Made by a program: the position numbers and the translations under genes. A DNA stretch of 64,000 nucleotides from Pseudoduganella plicata (GTDB lineage: Bacteria; Pseudomonadota; Gammaproteobacteria; Burkholderiales; Burkholderiaceae_D), in assembly GCF_004421005.1 (NCBI RefSeq), contig NZ_CP038026.1, positions 3,162,001 through 3,226,000 of the forward strand. Direction: 5' to 3'. The first letter of the stretch is position 1. Each line of letters opens with the position of its first letter. Below are positions 34,827 through 42,818 of the stretch, in pieces. The notes under the pieces are model-generated. The model made no database searches and was not told the origin of the DNA. It saw only the letters and a list, made by a program, of their open reading frames with translations.

Positions 34827-35905
34827 ACCTGCGCGGCCGGCAGCGCCGCGCGGATGGCGGCGATGTTGGCGGGATAAGCGAGGTGCAGCCGATCCAGCGC
34901 CTGGTTGAACTGCTGGCGCCGCAGCGGCGCGATGTTCAGCAGCGGCAGGGTCTTGTAGACGATATTGAGCAGCCAGCGGTAGGCGCAGAAGTCCTGGCTG
35001 AACTGATACGCGCTGCCGTCCGCGTTGTAGAAAAACTCCTTGTGGAAGTCCGACACGGATGAACGCTGCGCCGTCTGCTGGCGGGCGAATGGCGAGCGGG
35101 CGTGAATCACGTCGCGCCCCGCCAACGCCAGGAACGCCGCAAAGCGCTCCATCATGAACTGCGCGGTGCGGCCCAGTGCCGTCTGGCCCGTCACCGCGTC
35201 CGGCAGCTCCGCCAGCCAGCCAACATACTCGTCCAGCATGGCCGCGTAGTCGGTGTCGAAGCGGGCGTCGACCTGCACGCGCTGGTGCGGCGGCAGCGCG
35301 TGGCGCCAGAATACGAAATTGGAGTGGAACGACAGGAAGCCGTCGTATTCGGGCCGGGCCGGGTCGTCCGACGGCACGGGCGGGTAGACGCACGCAAGCA
35401 GCACCATCATCTGGGCCACGAACCGGTCGTGCCGCTCCGCGTCCAGCCAGCGGTCGATCACCAGCTCGCGCAGCCGTGTTTCCGTATCGAAGACGGATTG
35501 CCACTGGCTCGTGGATTCATACTTCGCCGCCAGCCGCGCCGCGTCCGTCGGGTGAACCGACAGCGTGTCGTTGGGCGCGACGATGTCCGGATCGATTCCC
35601 GCCGCCTCGATATCGTTCAACCGTGCCTGCAAGGCGCGGTAACGTACCGGATCGACCGCCGTGGACGGATGCATCGCGAGAAATTCGCTCACCAGGGCCT
35701 GTGCCTCGTCCAGCCAGCCCGAGGGCAGATTGGCTGCGCCGGTATCGAACGTCAGCAAGTAATGGGGGCCGTGTTGCCAGCCGCGGGACAGCGTCCAGCG
35801 CAAATAGCCCTGGCGCGCCAATGTCGCCTGCAGCGGCGCCGCCACCAGCCGGTAGAACGGCGCGCTGTTGTCGGCGCAGTTGACGCGCAGTTGCAGAAAG
35901 CTCAT
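34823..35905 (-). CDS. Thiopeptide-type biosynthesis protein, candidate pyridine synthase (TbtD-like)
   Basis: 360 residues with no signal peptide. The N terminus (LQLRVNCADNSAPFYRLVAAPLQ, then WTLSRGWQHGPHYLLTF) has the shape of the LanB C-terminal/thiopeptide-type family, in which a glycine-Pro-His strand is conserved. The C-terminal half is helical. In thiopeptide clusters two such proteins occur: one eliminates glutamate from glutamylated Ser/Thr, the other catalyses the [4+2] cycloaddition forming the central pyridine. By its greater length and its place after a typical elimination domain this one is the candidate cycloaddition enzyme. This assignment is inferred from size and context, not from an active-site motif. 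Its start overlaps the preceding gene by ATGA. It is the last gene of the operon. Confidence 0.6.
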   Translation of the reverse strand: MSFLQLRVNCADNSAPFYRLVAAPLQATLARQGYLRWTLSRGWQHGPHYLLTFDTGAANLPSGWLDEAQALVSEFLAMHPSTAVDPVRYRALQARLNDIEAAGIDPDIVAPNDTLSVHPTDAARLAAKYESTSQWQSVFDTETRLRELVIDRWLDAERHDRFVAQMMVLLACVYPPVPSDDPARPEYDGFLSFHSNFVFWRHALPPHQRVQVDARFDTDYAAMLDEYVGWLAELPDAVTGQTALGRTAQFMMERFAAFLALAGRDVIHARSPFARQQTAQRSSVSDFHKEFFYNADGSAYQFSQDFCAYRWLLNIVYKTLPLLNIAPLRRQQFNQALDRLHLAYPANIAAIRAALPAAQV

Positions 35906-36762
35906 GCGGGTATCCCTTCATTGTGCAGCGCCAGCGCGAACAGGCGGATCGTATTCTCGCGAAACGGCACGATGCCGGCGCGGTTGAACGACATGTGCAG
36001 CAGCGCATGCAGGATGCCCGGCACCCCGGCGATGCCGGCATCGGCCAGCGCACCACTGATGCGTGCCAGACGGTTGCGGTACTGCGCCAGCGTCGCCGGA
36101 TAGTAGGCCCCCGTCGCGTGACGCGCCCCGGCCGCCAGCAGTCCGGGCCAGGCCCGTGCCAGCGCAGTGCCGGCGCGGACCTGGAGCGCACCGTCCAGGT
36201 CCGCACGATCGGCGATGCCGTGGCAGTCGCGCAGGTAGCGTTCGAACAGGCCCGCCTGCGCCAGCACCTCGTACTGCACCAGGCAGCAGCCGAACAGGAT
36301 TTTCTCCATCTCCGCAGGCGTATGCCGCCGCAACAGCGCCAGCGTGGCATTGCTGTCGTCGACAAAGAAGCGCTCGCACAACGCCAGACCGGTCAGTCCG
36401 CCGTAGCGCGCCACTTCCGGCGCATAGGCGATGTAACGCAGCTCGCCGTTGCCGTGCCAGTAGCGCTCGGGCTCCGTGTGCAGTTGCGATGCGAACTGTT
36501 GGTAATAGCTGTCCGGCTCCAGCGCCGAGTGGAAGGGGTTGCGGTCCAGGTAGTCGCGCACGTGCGCGGCCAGCACCGGCGCCGCGGCGGCGTCGCGGAA
36601 GCGGATGCGCACGTGCGGACCGCCCAGCCAGTAGCGGATGAAGAACGACTCCGCCAGCAAATCCGGCGGCGCCGATGCCAGGCAGTCGCACAGGAAGCCG
36701 TCCAGCCGGGCGAAATCGTGGATAAAGACATGCAGCGACGTCCACGCCGGCGGCGCCGTCAT
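35902..36762 (-). CDS. LanB C-terminal-type elimination protein (TbtC-like)
   Basis: 286 residues from the ATG at 36762, which overlaps the permease stop by ATGA. The N terminus shows the thiopeptide-type bacteriocin domain signature: WTSLHVFIHDFARLDGFL, then FFIRYWLGGPHVRIRFR around residues 40-56. This is the domain that in class I lanthipeptide dehydratases removes glutamate from glutamyl-Ser/Thr to give dehydroalanine or dehydrobutyrine. Here it stands alone, as in thiopeptide and goadsporin systems, and would act with the split LanB N-terminal protein encoded at 42815-45280. The Cys-rich patch FGCCLVQYEV lies near residue 155. Confidence 0.8.
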   Translation of the reverse strand: MTAPPAWTSLHVFIHDFARLDGFLCDCLASAPPDLLAESFFIRYWLGGPHVRIRFRDAAAAPVLAAHVRDYLDRNPFHSALEPDSYYQQFASQLHTEPERYWHGNGELRYIAYAPEVARYGGLTGLALCERFFVDDSNATLALLRRHTPAEMEKILFGCCLVQYEVLAQAGLFERYLRDCHGIADRADLDGALQVRAGTALARAWPGLLAAGARHATGAYYPATLAQYRNRLARISGALADAGIAGVPGILHALLHMSFNRAGIVPFRENTIRLFALALHNEGIPA

Positions 36763-39170
36763 GTGCGCAGTGCGGCGCCCGGCCGCAACGCCAGCGCGAC
36801 GACGATCCCGCGCAGCACCGATGCCAGCGCGACAAGCGCCGCGATGGCGAATGCCAGCAGGATCGCCCATCCCCAGCCGTGCGCCTGGTCGACGAAACCG
36901 GCCAGGTAATGGCGCACGACCAGCAGCGCCGGCGGAATGCCGACCGCCGCGCTGATCGCGACCAGCACCAGCGTCTCGCGGCCCAGCAGGCGCACGATGT
37001 CGCCCCGGCCCGCGCCGTACAGCCGGTGCAGCACGATCTCGCGGGTGCGCCGTTGCACGCTGTATGACGACAGCACGTAGACACCCATGGCGGCGATGAC
37101 GATGGCCAGCAGGGCCGCCGCCGCCAGCAGCTTCACGCTGCGCACATCGTCGGCGTAATGGGCTGCCAGCAGCGTCTCCTGGCGCGTCATCTTCAGGGCC
37201 CGGTCAGGCAGGTACTGGCGCCATGCCGTCTCCACCGCCGCTTCCATCGCCGTCGCGCCGCCCTGGAAGCTGACCGTCAGCACGGGTGCGCGACGCGTAA
37301 GCCGGAATGCCACCGGCGACGGTTCCTCGCGCAGGCTCTGGAAGCGGATATCCGGCACGACGCCGACAATCGGGTAGCTCTTGCCGTCGCCATCCACGGT
37401 GCGGTCGATCGCCTCCTGGGGTGTGGCGAAACCCAGCGCGCGCACGGCCGACGCGGTCAACACCAGCCCCGCAGCCTTGAAGTCCGTATCGCGCCGTTCG
37501 TCGTAGATGCGCCCCGCCAGCGGCTGCGCGCCATACACGCTCAGAAACGTGGGCGAGATGCCTTTCCATTCGATCGTGATGGGCGCGGCGCCGTCACGTT
37601 TGAGGGCGCCCTTCTGCACGATATCCTTGCGGCCCACCGCTTCCAGGCTCTGGCCGACACCCGTCACGCCGGGCAGGTTGCGCACCGCCTCGATAAACGA
37701 ACGCACGCGGGCATCGGGTTCCGTGAAGGGCGCGCCCGCGTCGATCACCAGCTTGGCCCGCGCATCGAAGCCGGGGCTGGCGCCCAGTACGTGGTAGGTC
37801 TGCCATGCGACGCTGAGGGTGATGCTGGCCAGCGCCATCGCGCTGCCCAGTTGCAGCACTGTCAGCGCGCGCCGCACGCGCAGGCCGCCGCGCGATTCCT
37901 GGTCGTTCCGTCCCGCCAGCGCCACGGCCGCCTTGACGCGCAGGGCCACCCACGCCGGGTGCAGGCCGGCCAGGATGCCGGTCACCAGGCCGAGCGCCAG
38001 GAACAGCGCGACCACGGCTGCGCTGAGGATGCCGTCGATGGGGCGGTTCATCAGATCGCCGAACAGCGGCATCAGGCGCCACGCGCACAGCAGGCCGAGC
38101 GCCGTTGCCGCCAGCGCGATCAGCACCGACTCGGCCAGGAACTGCGTCACCACCTGGCCGGCGCGGGCGCCCAGCACCTTGTTGATGGCGATCTCGCGCT
38201 GCCGCCGCAGCGTGCGCACGGTTGCCAGGTTGACGTAGTTGATTGCCGCCAGCAGCAGGATCAGGAACGCCAGCGCCGCCACGGCAGCCAGCACGGGACG
38301 GTCGCCATGCAGCAGCGCGCCCTTGCCCAGGTCCGGGTCCAGGTAGGCATCGCGCAGGCGCACCAGCGCCACATCCATCAGGGCCTTGTCGCCCAGCTGC
38401 GCAAGGAAGCCGGGATCGAGCTGGCTATGCAGCGGCGACGTATCCGAGGCGCGCTGCAGCGCGGCCGTCAGCGTGGCCGGATCGGCACCGGCGTGCAGCT
38501 TCACGTAGACGCGCCCGAACAGGCGGCCCCAGTTCTGCGTCGCATCATCCCGGTCGGGGCCCGCCCACAACGTGGAGCCCGTGCCGGCCAGCGTTTCAAA
38601 CGGGATCGTCGTCGCGCCGGCGGGGTCGGCCACCAGCGCACCCACCGTGTAGCGCTCGTTCGCCGCAGTGACCAGCTGCCCCACCACCCCGCTGTCACGC
38701 CCGAACAGCTTCCGGGCTCCCGTGACCGTCAGCACGATACTGTCCGGCCGGCGCAGTGCCGCGGCGGCATCGCCGGCGAGCACGCGGATGCCCATCATCG
38801 TGACGAACGCGGGATCGACCAGGGTGACCTGGGCGGCGACCGCGTGATCGTTGACGACCAGCGCGGCCGGCACCTGGGCGTACATCGTCACGTCGGCAGG
38901 CAGGCGGTCGTGCAGCACCGTCGTGCGCAGCGCCTGCGTTCCCTGCTCCGACCAGTCTTCCGGCACGCCCGGGAAATGGAAGCGCGTCTTGACGAGATAC
39001 ACCCGGTCGGGGTCGGGATGGCTGTTGTCGTAGCTGAACGAGTACATCACATAGCCCAGCAGCAGGAAACAGGCGGCAAAGCCCGTTGCGAGGCCGGCAA
39101 TGGCGCTGCCGGACCACAGCCAGTCTTTGGCGAGCAGGCGCCAGCCTACGCGGAAATCGGAGAGCTGCAT
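36759..39170 (-). CDS. MacB/FtsX-type ABC transporter permease (no ATPase domain)
   Basis: 803 residues. Two MacB periplasmic-core/FtsX repeats: an N-terminal helix (about 20-45), a large extracytoplasmic domain, three helices (about 285-400), then a second helix, core domain and three final helices. The loop LRRQREIAINKVLGARAGQVVTQF and its counterpart QRRTREIVLHRLYGAGRGDIVRLL are the FtsX cytoplasmic coupling motifs. There is no nucleotide-binding domain. The matching ATPase and adaptor are in the divergent operon (50977-53014), so this is probably the channel of a tripartite MacAB-like exporter for the RiPP or for immunity. It is encoded 27 bp after a small exported protein. Confidence 0.85.
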   Translation of the reverse strand: MQLSDFRVGWRLLAKDWLWSGSAIAGLATGFAACFLLLGYVMYSFSYDNSHPDPDRVYLVKTRFHFPGVPEDWSEQGTQALRTTVLHDRLPADVTMYAQVPAALVVNDHAVAAQVTLVDPAFVTMMGIRVLAGDAAAALRRPDSIVLTVTGARKLFGRDSGVVGQLVTAANERYTVGALVADPAGATTIPFETLAGTGSTLWAGPDRDDATQNWGRLFGRVYVKLHAGADPATLTAALQRASDTSPLHSQLDPGFLAQLGDKALMDVALVRLRDAYLDPDLGKGALLHGDRPVLAAVAALAFLILLLAAINYVNLATVRTLRRQREIAINKVLGARAGQVVTQFLAESVLIALAATALGLLCAWRLMPLFGDLMNRPIDGILSAAVVALFLALGLVTGILAGLHPAWVALRVKAAVALAGRNDQESRGGLRVRRALTVLQLGSAMALASITLSVAWQTYHVLGASPGFDARAKLVIDAGAPFTEPDARVRSFIEAVRNLPGVTGVGQSLEAVGRKDIVQKGALKRDGAAPITIEWKGISPTFLSVYGAQPLAGRIYDERRDTDFKAAGLVLTASAVRALGFATPQEAIDRTVDGDGKSYPIVGVVPDIRFQSLREEPSPVAFRLTRRAPVLTVSFQGGATAMEAAVETAWRQYLPDRALKMTRQETLLAAHYADDVRSVKLLAAAALLAIVIAAMGVYVLSSYSVQRRTREIVLHRLYGAGRGDIVRLLGRETLVLVAISAAVGIPPALLVVRHYLAGFVDQAHGWGWAILLAFAIAALVALASVLRGIVVALALRPGAALRT

Positions 39171-39197
39171 GATGTGCCCCTTGAACGAGATTGGCGG

Positions 39198-39719
39198 CTA
39201 TTGCGCCGCCGCCGGCGCCAGCGAGATCTGGCCTGCGCCCAGTTCCGTGCGCAGCGCCACCCCTTCGGGCTTGAGCTGCGCGTCCAGCTGCGCGCCGAAC
39301 AGCCAGTTGCGCTTCACGCCGGGCAGGCCGAAGATATCGCCGGCCCGCACCCGTGCATGGATCGATGCCAGCTGCGCCATCGTCGACCCGGCAAAGTCGA
39401 TCTGACCGGCCGCCATGTTGACGGTCAGCGCGCTGCTCCACGTGGGATTGAGACGCAGCTCGCCGTACGGGTCGCCCTGGCACTGCGGCGCGCTCGACTG
39501 GATTTCAATCGTTCCGCCGGCCTTCTGCACCGCCGTCAATGTCGGCGTGCAGCTGCCGGGGACTTCCAGCGCGGTCACCTGGAAGGTCTCCACGGTGTCG
39601 TCCATGCGGATGACGAAATGGCCGCGACCCAGTTCGAACGTAACGGCCAGGGCGCTGCCCGGCAGGGCCGCCGCGGAGATCAGGCCGACCAGCGCGGCGG
39701 CGGGTGTGACGTATTTCAT
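39198..39719 (-). CDS. Small exported protein of the RiPP operon (paralogue 2)
   Basis: 173 residues with a Sec signal peptide (cleavage near GSALA). The mature part is predicted all-beta and contains one pair of cysteines (GSCTP and APQCQGDP) that could form a disulfide. The C-terminal block GLPGVKRNWLFGAQLDAQ parallels DLPWTKVRKWLVGAEASAQ in the preceding gene, so the two are paralogous. No known domain is recognised. A periplasmic immunity, chaperone or transport accessory role is a guess from position, between modification and export genes. Confidence 0.6.
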   Translation of the reverse strand: MKYVTPAAALVGLISAAALPGSALAVTFELGRGHFVIRMDDTVETFQVTALEVPGSCTPTLTAVQKAGGTIEIQSSAPQCQGDPYGELRLNPTWSSALTVNMAAGQIDFAGSTMAQLASIHARVRAGDIFGLPGVKRNWLFGAQLDAQLKPEGVALRTELGAGQISLAPAAAQ

Positions 39720-39739
39720 ATCGTTCCTTTTGAGATGAT

Positions 39740-40252
39740 TCAACGGACGGAGATGCCGCCATAACTGACGCGGATGGCCATCGTGCAGCAGCCGCTGTCG
39801 CGCTGCGCGCTGGCCTCGGCGCCCACCAGCCACTTGCGCACCTTGGTCCAGGGCAGATCGGGACGGCTGCCGCTGATGCCGCCCACGCGGGTCGAGAAGC
39901 GCATGTCGCGGTAGTTTTCCAGCCCCGTGCCGCTCAGCGAGACGCCGCCGGCCGTCAGCTCCAGTTCGAACGACGTCAGCGCCGACATCCGCAGCGTAAA
40001 GATCGTGCCTTCGTAGTCGCCGGTACCATGGCAGCTCTTGGTATGCCGCGCCGTCGTGACGTTCTCCTCATGGGTGATGGCCACTTCCGGCTGGCATTTG
40101 CCCTGCGGGCGGTAGCTCAGTTCGAACGGCGCATCCATCGGCCCGTCCACCAGTTCCAGTTCCACGCCACCGGCATCGATGCGGATGGTCTGTGGCGCCG
40201 CCTGCACCGCCGCGCTGCCCGCCAGAGCGGAAAATATCAGCCACTTCTTCAT
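39740..40252 (-). CDS. Small exported protein of the RiPP operon (paralogue 1)
   Basis: 170 residues with a signal peptide ending VQAAP. Mature part beta-rich, with cysteines in GKCQPEV and KSCHGTGD that match the cysteine pair of the following paralogue, and an extra CC near the C terminus (DSGCCTM). The start overlaps the stop of the MDR gene by ATGA, so it belongs to the operon. Function unknown. Sequence features (VGGISGSRPDLPW, SYGGISV) do not match any family I know. Confidence 0.6.
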   Translation of the reverse strand: MKKWLIFSALAGSAAVQAAPQTIRIDAGGVELELVDGPMDAPFELSYRPQGKCQPEVAITHEENVTTARHTKSCHGTGDYEGTIFTLRMSALTSFELELTAGGVSLSGTGLENYRDMRFSTRVGGISGSRPDLPWTKVRKWLVGAEASAQRDSGCCTMAIRVSYGGISVR

Positions 40253-41388
40253 TGCTCACTCCCCATGTTGGCCGGACCACCCGGCCCGTATTCAAAAACG
40301 ACTTTGCCGTGGCGGCCCGATGCCAGCCACGTACGCTGTACGAAATCGGCCAGTCCGTCGGGACCGGTGACGGTATCGAGCGGGATCGGCAGCCTCCCGG
40401 CACAGTGGTCGGCCAGCGCTTCGGCGAGGTCGCCCGTCGTGCCGAGGTTATTGCCGATCAGGCTGATGTTCTTGCGCACGATGAGGCTGAACACCTCGGC
40501 CAGCGGCAGCCCCTGGTCTATAAAACCGTCCGGCGCTTCCTCGCTGAACTGCTGGTAGACGCCGCACGTGATATAGCTGCCGTCGCGGCGCAGGTGGCGC
40601 ACCAGCTTGCGCAAGTAGATATCCATGAACGGATCGACCACCGCGTCGAACTTCTCGATGCCTTGCGCGGCCAGGTACGCCTGCAGCAACGGATCGGCGG
40701 CCTCGCTGCGCGTCAGCACGCAGCAATCCCGGACGCCCAGCGCCCGCAGTTGCGGCACGGCCGCAGCGGACGTCGTCAGCGCATGCACCGTGTGCCCGCG
40801 CGCCACCAGTGCCCCGATGACGAACAGCGACGTGTTCGACGTTGCCGCTGTCACGGCGATGTGCGCGCCACGCGCCGGGCGCAGCCTGCGCACCATCGAA
40901 TACGCCGTCTGCGCGCCCACGCCGAAGGCCGCCGCCTGGGCAAACGACATCTCCGCCGGAAAGCGCATCAGTTTTGCGCGCGGCAGCACCTGCAGCTCCT
41001 GCGATGCGCGCTGCGTCGACAAGCCGGGATGCGCCAGCGTGGCATCCACCGCGCCATCGCCGAACACGCGGTCCCCCGGCCGCAGGTCCTCGACAGCGCT
41101 GCCCACCTTGAGCACCGTGCCGGCGAACTCCGATCCAAGGACGAGATACCCTCCTTCGGCGCGACGCGCCGCCTGCAGCAGGCGGCCCTTCTCGCGGTAG
41201 TTGCACGAGAACGCATGGACCCGTACCAGCACATCGCCGGCATGCGCCGGGCCGGCCTCGTCGAATGCCGTGTCGGGCCGTTCCACCAGCGCGAAGTGGA
41301 CCGCGCTGCCGTGCAGCGGCGTGCTGTACGCCTCGAGCGCGCGCACGTGATGCGCCGTCGCAGCGCCCATCGCCACCAGGGCCCGCAT
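40249..41388 (-). CDS. MDR-superfamily dehydrogenase/reductase of the RiPP cluster
   Basis: 379 residues from the ATG at 41388, which overlaps the MATE stop as TGATG. A medium-chain dehydrogenase: GroES-like N-terminal half (DVLVRVHAFSCNYREKG, EFAGTVLKVG, LRPGDRVFG) and Rossmann half (AHIAVTAATSNTSLFVIGALVARGHTVHALT, around 175-205). The structural-zinc Cys4 loop is missing. One candidate catalytic Cys is in FSCNYREKG, while the usual GHE motif reads GSE, so zinc use is doubtful. In lanthipeptide systems MDR enzymes of the LtnJ type reduce dehydroalanine to D-alanine; a similar tailoring role is plausible here but not shown. Confidence 0.7.
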   Translation of the reverse strand: MRALVAMGAATAHHVRALEAYSTPLHGSAVHFALVERPDTAFDEAGPAHAGDVLVRVHAFSCNYREKGRLLQAARRAEGGYLVLGSEFAGTVLKVGSAVEDLRPGDRVFGDGAVDATLAHPGLSTQRASQELQVLPRAKLMRFPAEMSFAQAAAFGVGAQTAYSMVRRLRPARGAHIAVTAATSNTSLFVIGALVARGHTVHALTTSAAAVPQLRALGVRDCCVLTRSEAADPLLQAYLAAQGIEKFDAVVDPFMDIYLRKLVRHLRRDGSYITCGVYQQFSEEAPDGFIDQGLPLAEVFSLIVRKNISLIGNNLGTTGDLAEALADHCAGRLPIPLDTVTGPDGLADFVQRTWLASGRHGKVVFEYGPGGPANMGSEQ

Positions 41389-42818
41389 CACAGCGCTCCC
41401 GACGCGGCCAGCTTGCCGTCCGTGCCCTGCGCTTTCAGCTCCGCGGCCTGCTCGGCATTCCATTCGCGCGCCAGCTGCTTCTCTTTGCGCAGGTAGTACA
41501 GGTAGAAGCCGACGAAGATCGCCACGTGGGAGACGGATTCGGCGTAGGCGGCCAGCGTCAGGCTGCCGCCGAAGGCCATGCGGATCACGATGACGGGCAC
41601 CAGATTGCACAGGTACATGGACCAGATGGTCAGCAGCAGCGTGCCGCGGGTGTCGCCCAGCCCGATGATGGCGAACAGGAAGGGGAACGATGCCATCAGC
41701 ACGGCCCAGGGAATCGACGTGATGCGCACATAGCTGATCGCGCGTGCCGCGATGTCCGGATCGCTGACGAAGAAGTGAATGAAATAGGGTGCCAGCAGGA
41801 TGAACGGAATCATCGGCAGCGCGGCCAGGATGAACGTGCGGCTGGCCATCCAGCGCACGCCGGTGCCGATATTGGCGAGTTTGCGGCCGCCCGCGTTCTG
41901 CGCCGTGAACGGGATGATGGTGCCGATGGCCCCCATCAGCACGGTCTGGAAGAAGCCCGTCACATACTGCGTCACCGTGACCGCCTCCAGCGTGCCCGGT
42001 TCGTAGAACGAGAACAGCAGGTACAGCAGGTAGAACGAAAGGCTGAGCGAGAACGAATTGAGCGTCTCCGCGCCACCCAGCTTGACCAGTTCGGCCCAGC
42101 GTGTAAACAGCTTGCGCGGTACGAAGTCGATCCCCAGGCGGAACGGGAACACCTTGCGCTGTACCATGTCGTGCCGCAGTACCAGCAGGCCCGCGACGCG
42201 CGCAGCGATCAGTGCCGCCGCGGCGGCCTGCAACGGCTCCACGCCCAGTTGTGCGCCGAAGTGGATGAAGGTCGGGCACAGGAGCACGCTGGTGCCGAAC
42301 GTGACGATCTTGAACCGGCGGATGACCCACACGGCGCCGGCCATGCGCGCCAGCAGGCCGACATACAGGTGGACGATGACGAACAGGTAGCCGAACCAGT
42401 AGACATTCAGGTACGACAGCACCTGCTGCTTGACGAGCGGATCGACGCCGAACGCGGAGATCAGGTACTGCGTGCAAAAGCGCCCGGTCACGGCGATGAC
42501 CAGCGCGATCAGCACGGTCACGCCAAAGCCGAAGTTGAGCAGGTAGTTCGACAGCGGGAAGTCCTTCTTGCCGAACGCCTGGTTGGCGTAGACGTAAATG
42601 GCCGACAGCAGGCCGCTGAACAGCGCCTCCAGCAGCGATACGGACGCCACCGCGATGCGGAACGTGGCGGGCAACTGCTGCAGGTCCGTCAATGTCAGCA
42701 GCCATCCCAGCGCGATGAACATGCCGATGTAGTCTAGGATCGAGAACAGCATCATCGGCACTGAGAAGCGGAACAGTGATTTGCGGACGTCGTCCGCGGT
42801 GAAGTCGATGTTCGTCAT
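41388..42818 (-). CDS. MATE-family exporter of the RiPP cluster
   Basis: 476 residues from the ATG at 42818, overlapping the dehydratase stop by ATGA. About twelve membrane helices; typical MATE features are the opening SLFRFSVPMMLFSILDYIGMF, the pseudo-repeat start ELVKLGGAETLNSFSLSLS and the GTIIPFTAQNAGG segment. MATE exporters are frequent in thiopeptide and siderophore clusters and move the mature compound to the periplasm with H+ or Na+ antiport. A second, ABC-type system in the same locus could take the product further or handle immunity. Confidence 0.85.
   Translation of the reverse strand: MTNIDFTADDVRKSLFRFSVPMMLFSILDYIGMFIALGWLLTLTDLQQLPATFRIAVASVSLLEALFSGLLSAIYVYANQAFGKKDFPLSNYLLNFGFGVTVLIALVIAVTGRFCTQYLISAFGVDPLVKQQVLSYLNVYWFGYLFVIVHLYVGLLARMAGAVWVIRRFKIVTFGTSVLLCPTFIHFGAQLGVEPLQAAAAALIAARVAGLLVLRHDMVQRKVFPFRLGIDFVPRKLFTRWAELVKLGGAETLNSFSLSLSFYLLYLLFSFYEPGTLEAVTVTQYVTGFFQTVLMGAIGTIIPFTAQNAGGRKLANIGTGVRWMASRTFILAALPMIPFILLAPYFIHFFVSDPDIAARAISYVRITSIPWAVLMASFPFLFAIIGLGDTRGTLLLTIWSMYLCNLVPVIVIRMAFGGSLTLAAYAESVSHVAIFVGFYLYYLRKEKQLAREWNAEQAAELKAQGTDGKLAASGAL

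Noticed and set aside
37158..39764. 868-codon plus-strand ORF
   Set aside because: Antisense to the FtsX-type permease and the exported protein; no domains.
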